Source of the DNA: Ilumatobacteraceae bacterium
GTDB lineage: Bacteria > Actinomycetota > Acidimicrobiia > Acidimicrobiales > Ilumatobacteraceae
Direction of reading: 5' to 3'
Length of the DNA stretch: 7,491 bases
Assembly (NCBI GenBank): GCA_007117775.1
Contig: SKFX01000072.1
Span: forward strand, 1 to 7,491
The first letter of the stretch is position 1. Every line of letters starts with the position of its first letter. The position numbers and the translations under genes are program-made. Below the pieces are notes generated by a model. The model was not told the DNA's origin. It saw only the letters and a list, made by a program, of their open reading frames with translations, and did not search any database. Positions 1-5,715 of this stretch are shown here, in pieces.

Positions 1-90
1 ATGACACGCTGAGCCATGACACGCTGAGCCATGACACGGTGAGCCATGACACGGTGGCCGATGATGCTGTGAGCCATCATGCTTTGGCTG
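1..90. repeat. 15-bp tandem repeat, six units, decaying
   Basis: Consecutive 15-bp blocks start at 1, 16, 31, 46, 61 and 76. Blocks 1 and 2 are identical (atgacacgctgagcc), block 3 differs at one base, block 4 at a few, and blocks 5 and 6 are degenerate. The array probably continues upstream of the window. The unit is a multiple of three. Of the three forward frames only the one starting at base 3 is open through the perfect copies (the other two meet TGA in each unit), and that frame runs straight into the peptidase below. It encodes pentapeptides of the type DTLSH, DTVSH, DTVAD, DAVSH. Confidence 0.9.
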
Positions 91-917
91 ATAACAAGAT
101 GGTGTGGACGCGCACCGTGGCGATGGGCGCGATGCCGATGGTGTGGGACACGATCGAACTCTGCGAACCCGAACTCATCGAGACGGCCGATCCGGTGCTG
201 TACGCACGCGCCTATCGAGTCGGCGACGGCCGGATGATCTGCCTCATCCACGGTGGCCCGACCGATCAGTGGCAGGTCGGTTTCATGCCGAGGGTGGCGT
301 TCTGGTGGTCGAGGGGATGGGATGTGCTGGTGGTGGATCCGCGCGGCTCCACCGGACATGGCCGCGCCTATCAGCAGGCCCTGCGGGGCCGCTGGGGGGA
401 CCTCGACGTCGCCGACACCGCCGCGCTGATTGGCCACGCCCACTCGCTCGGGTGGGCGATACCGCAGACGACGGTGGTGTCGGGTTCGTCATCAGGCGGG
501 CTGAGCGCACTGGGTCTCGCGGCCCGATTCGGCTCGCTGATCGCCGGTGCGATGGCCTCGGCACCGGTCACTGACCTGGCCGGTCTCGCCGATGTCGACC
601 ATCGATTCGAGGCCCATTACACACTGTCGCTGGTCGGTCCGCCCGGCGCACCGCAGTATCGGGACAATTCACCGATCCACCAACTGGATCAGATCGAGGT
701 GCCGCTGCTGGTCCTGCACGGTGATGCCGACCCGGTGGTGCCGGTGGCACAGAGTCGCAACATGGTGTCGGCGCTGCGCCGCCGCGGTGTCGATGTCGAA
801 TACCACGAGTTCGCCGGCGAGGGTCACGGTCTGCGCGAGCGCACCAATCGCCTCGCCGAATTCGAATATCTGGAGCGATTCGCACGACGGGTAGTGTCGG
901 GCTCATGTCCTTCGTGA
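3..917 (+). CDS. S9 family (prolyl oligopeptidase-type) serine peptidase, C-terminal catalytic part, 5' end outside window
   Basis: This is the alpha/beta-hydrolase catalytic domain of an S9 peptidase, an enzyme class that hydrolyses short peptides or acyl-peptides. Visible landmarks in order: the HGGP motif (about 249-260), the family block DPRGSTGHGRAY with a following RWGDLD (about 336-407), the nucleophile elbow GSSSGG with Ser at 489-491, the acid-residue motif HGDADPVVP (about 717-743) and the catalytic His in GEGHG at 825-827. All three triad members are present, so the domain looks intact. Family members are usually 600-700 residues with an N-terminal beta-propeller; only about 300 codons are visible and the frame is open to the window edge, so the gene probably begins upstream. 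A GTG at 39 could start a short stand-alone hydrolase, but it lies inside the tandem repeat and has no SD. No signal peptide can be judged. Its last 13 bases overlap the next gene. Substrate unknown. Confidence 0.88.
   Translation, partial: DTLSHDTLSHDTVSHDTVADDAVSHHALADNKMVWTRTVAMGAMPMVWDTIELCEPELIETADPVLYARAYRVGDGRMICLIHGGPTDQWQVGFMPRVAFWWSRGWDVLVVDPRGSTGHGRAYQQALRGRWGDLDVADTAALIGHAHSLGWAIPQTTVVSGSSSGGLSALGLAARFGSLIAGAMASAPVTDLAGLADVDHRFEAHYTLSLVGPPGAPQYRDNSPIHQLDQIEVPLLVLHGDADPVVPVAQSRNMVSALRRRGVDVEYHEFAGEGHGLRERTNRLAEFEYLERFARRVVSGSCPS
892..905 (+). promoter_or_regulatory. Candidate leaderless promoter: -10 TAGTGT, start codon 7 nt downstream
   Basis: TAGTGT (892-897) fits the TAnnnT -10 pattern and is followed by 7 nt and then the ATG at 905, where transcription would be expected to begin. 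There is no SD before this ATG. The element lies inside the 3' end of the peptidase gene. No convincing -35 is seen. The same geometry recurs at 1780-1793. Confidence 0.45.
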
Positions 918-1714
918 ACCGCCAGGGCGAACCCGGTCGCACCGATCGCACCTCGGGAGACCCGCCGGTGCCCGGCCGGCCCGGTGGTGTTGGCCTCCCC
1001 GGAGCGCTCGGCGACGGCTTCGATCTCGATGATCCCGATGTGGTCAAGGTGTACTACGACGTCGAGGCGTGGGATATCGACCAGCGCTCGGAGTTGGCGG
1101 CGGTGCTCGCCGAGGCCGGCTTGGTCCATACCTGGGTCGAACACGAGGTCGTGGTGCCTGAGGAGATCGAGGCTCTCGTCGATGTGGTGTTCGAGGAACT
1201 CGAGGAGCGCCTCGGTCCGTTCCCGGTCATGTTGGCGCCCGATACCGCCGCCGTCGGCTTCCAGGTGGATGACCTCACCGACGATCAGCGCGACCTGTTG
1301 GTCACGGTGCTGATCGAGGCTGAGATCGCCCACCGGTTCCAGGACGGACTGCTGGCAGTGGCTGAATCCGACGCCGACCAGGTCGACGAACTCGTCGACG
1401 CGATCGAGCGCGGTGAACTTTCGTCATCGATCGATGATGTCGAGGTTCCCCCCGATGTGCTGGGTCGGATCTTCAGTCTCGCGGACCGGCTGGCACGCGA
1501 TGAGACCGATGGTGCGGCGCGGCGGACCCTGTTGGAGCTCTCGGATCAGTTGGCTGCATCGGCACCGCCGTTCGGTCTCGCGCAACGGTCGTGGGCGATG
1601 ATCATCGACGCAATGGGATCATTGCGGGTGGCGTTCGACGCCGATGAGTACGATCCTGAGCGCATCGTGACCGCAGCCGAGGAGCTCAAGGCGCTGGTGC
1701 GGCCCTACGTGTGA
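905..1714 (+). CDS. Acidic hypothetical protein with two tandem copies of a ~52-residue module
   Basis: I do not recognise this 269-residue protein with certainty. Residues 1-45 are Gly/Pro-rich and probably disordered. Residues 49-100 and 117-171 align with each other: both have an aromatic/beta opening, then D-x-x-x-D-Q-R-x-x-L, a helix, an A-E-x-x-L/I-x-H-x-W/F turn, a second beta strand, and a V-D-E/V-L-V-D-type acidic helix. This is an internal duplication of an alpha/beta module, loosely like small DUF2007-type folds (memory-based resemblance only). Residues 182-269 form a third, mainly helical region. There is no signal peptide or membrane segment and the protein is strongly acidic, so a soluble cytoplasmic role is likely. 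The ATG at 905 overlaps the peptidase gene by 13 bp and has a -10-like hexamer just upstream rather than an SD; GTG at 914 is an alternative start. The J-domain gene follows after 78 bp on the same strand. Confidence 0.85.
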   Translation: MSFVNRQGEPGRTDRTSGDPPVPGRPGGVGLPGALGDGFDLDDPDVVKVYYDVEAWDIDQRSELAAVLAEAGLVHTWVEHEVVVPEEIEALVDVVFEELEERLGPFPVMLAPDTAAVGFQVDDLTDDQRDLLVTVLIEAEIAHRFQDGLLAVAESDADQVDELVDAIERGELSSSIDDVEVPPDVLGRIFSLADRLARDETDGAARRTLLELSDQLAASAPPFGLAQRSWAMIIDAMGSLRVAFDADEYDPERIVTAAEELKALVRPYV

Positions 1715-1779
1715 TACCGACCATGCTCGGTGGGTGTGCATCGTCGCCGGAGGATCGGGTGTGTCCGTCGGCGCAGCGG

Positions 1780-1793
1780 TACCCTCAGCGTCA
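1780..1793 (+). promoter_or_regulatory. Candidate leaderless promoter: -10 TACCCT, start codon 7 nt downstream
   Basis: TACCCT (1780-1785) matches TAnnnT and is separated by 7 nt from the ATG at 1793. No purine-rich SD precedes that ATG. It supports the ATG at 1793 over an upstream in-frame start at 1730, whose extra 21 residues are arginine-rich and unlike the rest of the protein. The -35 is not recognisable. Confidence 0.5.
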
Positions 1794-2494
1794 TGCTTCT
1801 GGCCGAACTGCAGGTCTGGCATACGCGCCCAGCGGTCCCCACACGTCGGATCGCGCTCGGACGACTCGATCTGCCCATCGATCCGGCCCCCGGATTCGGT
1901 GGACTGCTGCTCGGTTCGGTGGTCGCAGGCCATATCGGCGGGGTGGACGCTGATCTGATCCCTGATCTGCATCGACTCATCGACCAGGTGGCTCGCGATG
2001 AGCGTGTCGTGCAGCCGAGACTGCGACACCGGTTCCAGATCGACCGTCACGGTCTGTCCCAGAGCCTGCACTGCCTCGTCGGCCACGGCGATGACATCGG
2101 GTTCGAATTCGACACCCATGGCACCGATCTCGCCCAGGTGCTCGGGGCGGTCTATGCCGTGGAGCGACTCGAGCAGTCGCGGCGCGCGACGATCGCAGCG
2201 ATCCTGCACAAGGCGATGCAATGGCGCGGCCCGCTCGGACCGGCGTTGATCGCCCATCTCGTCGGGGCTCAGTCGACGACCCTGGCCGCGCTCGCCGATC
2301 CGCGGGCCTGGGCGCTCGAGATCCTCGGGTTCCCGGTCGGCTCCGCGATCCCGGCCAGGAAAGAGGTGATGGCCAACTACCGCCAGAAGATGATGGCGGT
2401 GCATCCCGATCACGGCGGCGACCGCCTCAGTGCCGGCCAGGCCATCTTGGACCTCAATGAGGCTCGCCGGATCCTGACCTCGGTGCGGACCTGA
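1793..2494 (+). CDS. Protein with a C-terminal J domain (DnaJ-like)
   Basis: The 233-residue protein ends in a J domain at about residues 174-231: a leading helix (A-W-x-L-E-I-L-G-F), then a basic helix R-K-E-V-M-A-N-Y-R-Q-K-M, the HPD tripeptide at residues 204-206 within VHPDHGGD, and a final helix L-N-E-A-R-R-I-L. The HPD loop stimulates ATP hydrolysis by Hsp70 (DnaK) in known J proteins, so this is likely a specialised cochaperone. It lacks the Gly/Phe region, zinc centre and CTD of DnaJ itself. The N-terminal ~170 residues resemble no domain I can name; they are soluble, with a predicted beta-rich start and helices around 110-145, and may bind the client. The chosen start is the ATG with the -10-like hexamer TACCCT 7 nt upstream. 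Its last 41 bases overlap the convergent transporter gene. Confidence is high for the J domain, low for the role. Confidence 0.88.
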   Translation: MLLAELQVWHTRPAVPTRRIALGRLDLPIDPAPGFGGLLLGSVVAGHIGGVDADLIPDLHRLIDQVARDERVVQPRLRHRFQIDRHGLSQSLHCLVGHGDDIGFEFDTHGTDLAQVLGAVYAVERLEQSRRATIAAILHKAMQWRGPLGPALIAHLVGAQSTTLAALADPRAWALEILGFPVGSAIPARKEVMANYRQKMMAVHPDHGGDRLSAGQAILDLNEARRILTSVRT

Positions 2495-4013
2495 CCTGCG
2501 GGTCGCTCGGGTTGAGGTCTTCGAGGCTGCGTCTCGCGGTCTCGGGGTAGCCGGCCACGATCACCACCACGGTGATCAACTGACCGAGGCCGAGCACTCC
2601 CATCACCTGGCCGTATCCCCATCCGGAATCGAGCAGTGAACCGGCGGCCAACAGCCCGATGATGCCCCCGAGCAGCGCGATCGCCGACAGGATGCCGGCC
2701 ACTTTCCCGCGCGAACCGGTCGGAAACAACTCGGCGCGATAGACGGCCATCGCCGGATACGCGACACTGCCGAGGAACCCGCCCACAAAGGCGCTGATCC
2801 ACATCGGTGATCCGGGGACGGAGAACGCGGTGACGAGGAAGATCGTGCTGATCGGCAGGGTGATGGCGATGAGGCGGCGCCTGCCGCGTTCATCGGCCAG
2901 GCGGCCGCCGAGGATCAAGCCCAGCGCAGCGGGTGTGGCGGTGACGAGCGTGAACGCGGCGATCAACGCCGCCGAGTAGCCGCGCAGATCACGCAGGTAC
3001 ACGTTCTGGAAGAAACTGGCCGGTGACACGAAGAGGTTCGCGCTGACGGCCACGATCGCCAACAGGATGAACCGCACCCGGTCGAGTGGGATCGACGTCG
3101 CGCTGCGCTGTGTGAAGCGCTCGGTTTCGGGCAATCGTCGTGAGATGTCGACCGCCACCACCAACCAGATCAGCGACACGAGGAACACCAGCCGCCAGGC
3201 CTGATCGCTGAGGTCGGCCAGGGGCAGTGCCATGACGGCGATCCCGGCACCGAGACCGCTCGCCATCGCCATGACACTGACCGCATAGGCGCGACACGTC
3301 CTCGGCATCTCCTCGGCGGCCACCACCGCCACCAGGAATGCCAGCGCGAGGCCCATCGGCCTGCCGATGGCCTGGGTCGCCACCAAGACCGTGAAATCCG
3401 GCGCGAAAGCGCCGAGCGCGGTGATCGTCGGAGCTGCCCATGCGGTGATCGTGATGATCCGTCGTCGACCCAGTCGGTCTGCCAGGAACGCTGCCGGGAG
3501 TGACAGCACGATGCCGGCGCGCACCACCGAACCGGCGATTCCGATACCACGGTTGTCGATGTCGAAATCCGACGCCGCGAATGGGACGGTCTGGGTGAAC
3601 ACGGTATTGACGAACGCCGAGCTCATCGAGGCTGCCGCCAACAGTCCGAGCACCAGCACCTGACGTGTCGACAGTACATCGGGTGGCAGCCACCAACTCG
3701 ACGTCGCCGATCGGGCGCGGCGCCCGAGCGCAGCACGGACCGGATAGGCGAACGCCCAACCGAACCAGGGCAGTGCGAGGGAGAAGACCGTCGTCTCGCG
3801 CCACTGCCCGCCGGTGCGTCGCAGGGTCCGTCGGTACTGGTTGAACGGGCCGTGTCGCTGCTCGAAGACGTACTCGGCACCGTCAGCGGCCGGGTCGGCG
3901 GGTTCGGTGACGAGGTGTTCGTGGACGATGTCGTGGCGTGGATCGGCGAGTCGGCGCCGTCTCGCCTCGGGATCGAGCCATTCGGTGGTCACCATGCGAC
4001 CGTCGAGGGGCAC
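2454..4013 (-). CDS. MFS transporter with soluble N-terminal extension
   Basis: About 519 residues from the proposed GTG at 4013. The first ~100 residues are polar, with many Arg and Asp/Glu, and end in an amphipathic aromatic stretch (LALPWFGWAFAYPVRAAL). Then come about 12 hydrophobic segments of a major facilitator permease. The MFS loop signature appears in both halves (ADRLGRRR after TM2 and GRLADERGRRR in the second half), with RRLPETERF after the first six helices and ELFPTGSRGK before the last ones, as in the metabolite/sugar:H+ symporter-like branch. Substrate cannot be told. Similar N-terminal extensions occur, as I recall, in a group of actinobacterial MFS proteins. Start: ATGs at 4046 and 4040 would overlap the murA start head-to-head; GTG 4013 has a -10-like TATGCT 6 nt upstream; ATG 3995 is a further option. 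The 3' end overlaps the J-domain gene by 41 bp. Confidence 0.9.
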   Translation of the reverse strand: MPLDGRMVTTEWLDPEARRRRLADPRHDIVHEHLVTEPADPAADGAEYVFEQRHGPFNQYRRTLRRTGGQWRETTVFSLALPWFGWAFAYPVRAALGRRARSATSSWWLPPDVLSTRQVLVLGLLAAASMSSAFVNTVFTQTVPFAASDFDIDNRGIGIAGSVVRAGIVLSLPAAFLADRLGRRRIITITAWAAPTITALGAFAPDFTVLVATQAIGRPMGLALAFLVAVVAAEEMPRTCRAYAVSVMAMASGLGAGIAVMALPLADLSDQAWRLVFLVSLIWLVVAVDISRRLPETERFTQRSATSIPLDRVRFILLAIVAVSANLFVSPASFFQNVYLRDLRGYSAALIAAFTLVTATPAALGLILGGRLADERGRRRLIAITLPISTIFLVTAFSVPGSPMWISAFVGGFLGSVAYPAMAVYRAELFPTGSRGKVAGILSAIALLGGIIGLLAAGSLLDSGWGYGQVMGVLGLGQLITVVVIVAGYPETARRSLEDLNPSDPQVRSAPRSGSGEPH

Positions 4014-4019
4014 ACAGCG

Positions 4020-4027
4020 AGCATACT
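4020..4027. promoter_or_regulatory. Overlapping divergent -10 elements between the MFS gene and murA
   Basis: On the plus strand CATACT (4022-4027) lies 6 nt before the murA ATG at 4034. On the minus strand TATGCT (4025 to 4020) lies 6 nt before an in-frame GTG at 4013 of the transporter. The two hexamers share 4022-4025 and each keeps the key A2 and T6 of a -10 element. This would be a compact bidirectional promoter serving two leaderless genes. No -35 or operator is evident, and no SD precedes either start. Promoter function is inferred from sequence only. Confidence 0.45.
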
Positions 4028-4033
4028 GGGGCG

Positions 4034-5353
4034 ATGTCATACCCATCGGGACGTACCGGCGCGTCTGGTCAACCGTCAGCGAGCGACGCGATCGTCGTAC
4101 GCCGCGCCGGCCCGCTCGCAGGCCAGGTTCGCGTCCCCGGTGCAAAGAACTCGGTGCTCAAGTTGATGGCGGCTGCCCTCATGGGTGATGGCCGTTTCCA
4201 GATCGACAATGTGCCCGATATCGCAGATGTGCAGATCATGGCCGAACTGCTCGGCGCCCTCGGTGCCCGGGTCGAGCGGGTGCGCCCGGGGGGGTTGCAG
4301 ATCGAGGTCGACGGTGACCTGACGCCGGTGGCTCCCTATGAACTCGTTGAACGCATCCGGGCCTCGATCAATGTTCTCGGGCCACTGCTGACGCGTTGTG
4401 GCCATGTGCGCCTGTCACTGCCCGGCGGCGATGATTTCGGGGCGCGTCCGATCGATATGCATATCGCCGGCCTCGAGGCGATGGGGGCTGAGTTCAAGTT
4501 CAGCCACGGCTATCTCGAGGCGCGCGCCGATCGTTTGCGCGGTGCCCGGGTGGTCTTTGAGTTCCCGAGTGTCGGCGCGACCGAGAACATCCTGACCGCA
4601 GCGGTGCTCGCCGAGGGCCGCACCGAGATCCACAATGCAGCCCGCGAACCTGAGATCGTTGATCTGTGCGAGTTCCTGATCTCAGCTGGGGCGCAGATCT
4701 CCGGTGCGGGCACCCCGATCATCACCATCGAGGGTGTGGAGCAGTCCGCATTGCGCTCGGTGACCCATACCACGGTGCCTGACCGGATCCAGGCTGCCAC
4801 CTATGTCGCGGCGGTCGCGGTGGCCGGTGGGGAGATCGAGATTGTCGGCGCGGTGGCGGACCATATGGCCATGGTCCTCGAACGCTGTTCGGATATGGGC
4901 CTCGAGATCGAACCGGGCCTGGCCGGCCTGCGTGTCGCAGCCCCCGAGCGTCTCGGATCGGTGGACGTCGCGACCCTGCCGTATCCCGGAATCGCCACGG
5001 ACTACAAGCCGCTGATCATCACGATGCTGAGCGTCGCCGACGGTGTCGGCATCGTGACCGAGAACCTGTACCCGGGCCGTTTCCGGTACGTCGAGGAACT
5101 ACAGCGCCTCGGTGCCGATATCCGCACCTCAGGCCATCATGCGGTGATCCGCGGGGTACCCCGGTTGTCGGGCGCGCCGGTGCGCGCCCATGACATCCGC
5201 GCTGGTGCGGCCATGGTGGTGGCCGGTCTTGCAGCCGAGGGGGAGACGACGATCACCGGTGTGCACCACATCGACCGCGGCTATGAGGATCTCGTCGGGC
5301 GCCTACGCGGTGTCGGGGCCTCGATCGAGCGCATCGCTGTCGAGGGCCTGTGA
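4034..5353 (+). CDS. murA: UDP-N-acetylglucosamine 1-carboxyvinyltransferase (MurA), Asp at the catalytic Cys position
   Basis: MurA transfers enolpyruvate from PEP to the 3'-OH of UDP-GlcNAc, the first committed cytoplasmic step of peptidoglycan synthesis. The 439-residue protein has family length plus a ~20-residue Ser/Gly-rich N-terminus. Landmarks: PGAKNS with Lys38/Asn39 (E. coli K22/N23), the flexible-loop motif PGGDDFGARP at 130-139, YPGIATD with Asp323 (E. coli D305), DIRAGA with Arg389 (E. coli R397) and HHIDRGYE near the end. Asp133 occupies the place of E. coli Cys115, the residue alkylated by fosfomycin; the same replacement in mycobacterial and chlamydial MurA gives intrinsic fosfomycin resistance, so resistance is expected here. 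The ATG at 4034 was chosen because the in-frame extension to 3938 is arginine-rich and antisense to the transporter, and a -10-like hexamer ends 7 nt before it. The 3' end overlaps the small convergent gene by 51 bp. Confidence 0.96.
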   Translation: MSYPSGRTGASGQPSASDAIVVRRAGPLAGQVRVPGAKNSVLKLMAAALMGDGRFQIDNVPDIADVQIMAELLGALGARVERVRPGGLQIEVDGDLTPVAPYELVERIRASINVLGPLLTRCGHVRLSLPGGDDFGARPIDMHIAGLEAMGAEFKFSHGYLEARADRLRGARVVFEFPSVGATENILTAAVLAEGRTEIHNAAREPEIVDLCEFLISAGAQISGAGTPIITIEGVEQSALRSVTHTTVPDRIQAATYVAAVAVAGGEIEIVGAVADHMAMVLERCSDMGLEIEPGLAGLRVAAPERLGSVDVATLPYPGIATDYKPLIITMLSVADGVGIVTENLYPGRFRYVEELQRLGADIRTSGHHAVIRGVPRLSGAPVRAHDIRAGAAMVVAGLAAEGETTITGVHHIDRGYEDLVGRLRGVGASIERIAVEGL

Positions 5354-5584
5354 TCCCTCGACTTCTCCGACTCGCTCGGCTCCATCGCTGCTGAGGCCCT
5401 CAGCGGCTGCTGCGGCGGCCCGGTCGACACGACGCTTGGCGAGCCGCAACAAGAACGCGATGATCAGGATCGGCCCGGCGACGAGGAGGATCTCGTCCCA
5501 GCCGCCCTGGTGTGCCAGCATCGTGATCGTGGAAGAAGGCATGAGTGCGTCGATTCGGTCGGCGTGGTCATTCGGTGTTGCCAT
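5303..5584 (-). CDS. Small single-pass membrane protein, hypothetical
   Basis: 93 residues from the ATG at 5584. One clear membrane helix at residues 31-47 (ILLVAGPILIIAFLLRL) is followed by KRR, predicting an outside N-terminus and a cytoplasmic C-terminus. The tail (residues 53-93) is Ala-rich and then acidic, likely disordered. The sequence MLAHQGGWDEILLVAGP resembles the opening of many short actinobacterial membrane proteins of unknown function (from memory), and an internal ATG at 5521 would start exactly there, so the true start may be 5584, 5542 or 5521. None has an SD. The last 51 bases lie opposite the end of murA, which forces some of the C-terminal composition. The clean transmembrane helix outside the overlap argues that it is a real gene. 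Function unknown. Confidence 0.68.
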   Translation of the reverse strand: MATPNDHADRIDALMPSSTITMLAHQGGWDEILLVAGPILIIAFLLRLAKRRVDRAAAAAAEGLSSDGAERVGEVEGSQALDSDALDRGPDTA

Positions 5585-5616
5585 TCAGCGCTGCCATTCA
5601 GCGCTGACATTCAGGG
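5568..5616. repeat. 13-bp tandem repeat over the start of the small membrane-protein gene
   Basis: Two identical adjacent 13-mers, ccattcagcgctg at 5581-5593 and 5594-5606, are flanked by degenerate copies at 5568-5580 (tcattcggtgttg) and 5607-5616 (acattcaggg). Each perfect unit holds the palindrome AGCGCT and, on the minus strand, one ATG. Because 13 is not a multiple of three, successive ATGs fall in different frames. The first perfect unit supplies the ATG of the minus-strand gene at 5584. Confidence 0.85.
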
Positions 5617-5618
5617 TA
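5613..5618 (-). promoter_or_regulatory. Candidate -10 element TACCCT for the small membrane-protein gene
   Basis: On the minus strand TACCCT (5618 to 5613) is the same hexamer as the -10 candidate before the J-domain gene at 1780. Transcription would begin near 5606, giving a leader of about 20 nt to the ATG at 5584 and about 8 nt to the out-of-frame ATG at 5597. No -35 is recognisable. Weak evidence on its own. Confidence 0.3.
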
Positions 5619-5705
5619 CGTCGCTTGTGGCCGGCCGGGCCACCGGTGACGCCTTGGAGTTCTGTCGCTGCAGATGCTGCGGTCCCGGGGTTTTTGCTGA
5701 TTGAC

Positions 5706-5710
5706 TGGAG
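5706..5710 (+). promoter_or_regulatory. Shine-Dalgarno GGAGG for the NifU-like gene
   Basis: GGAGG, within TGGAGGTG, ends 5 nt before the ATG at 5716. It is the clearest ribosome binding site I found in the window and fixes the start at 5716 rather than the TTG at 5701, which lies upstream of it. It implies that this gene, unlike its neighbours, is translated from a leadered mRNA. Confidence 0.8.
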
Positions 5711-5715
5711 GTGTC

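Noticed and set aside
1..90. 15-bp direct repeats considered as CRISPR or plasmid iterons
   Set aside because: Units abut with no spacers, and they are translated in frame with the peptidase; no Rep or cas genes are present.
1715..1732. Small hairpin (ACCGA / TCGGT, 6-nt loop) just after the stop at 1714
   Set aside because: The stem is only 5 bp and no T-run follows, so I would not call an intrinsic terminator.
1619..2413. 264-codon minus-strand frame opposite the J-domain gene
   Set aside because: The plus strand carries a J domain with HPD. The antisense product is His/Arg/Asp-rich and has no family signature.
2493..2504. GACC-tgcg-GGTC mini hairpin at the end of the J-domain gene
   Set aside because: A four-base stem without a T-tract is expected by chance in GC-rich DNA and lies within the transporter coding region.
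2989..3804. 271-codon minus-strand frame inside the transporter gene
   Set aside because: Same strand, different frame from a clear 12-helix permease; its product is Arg/Gly/Pro-rich and looks like an out-of-frame shadow.
5684..5696. CCCGGGG followed by TTTTT considered as a terminator
   Set aside because: There is no matching upstream arm that forms a stable stem, and it lies directly before the SD of the NifU-like gene.
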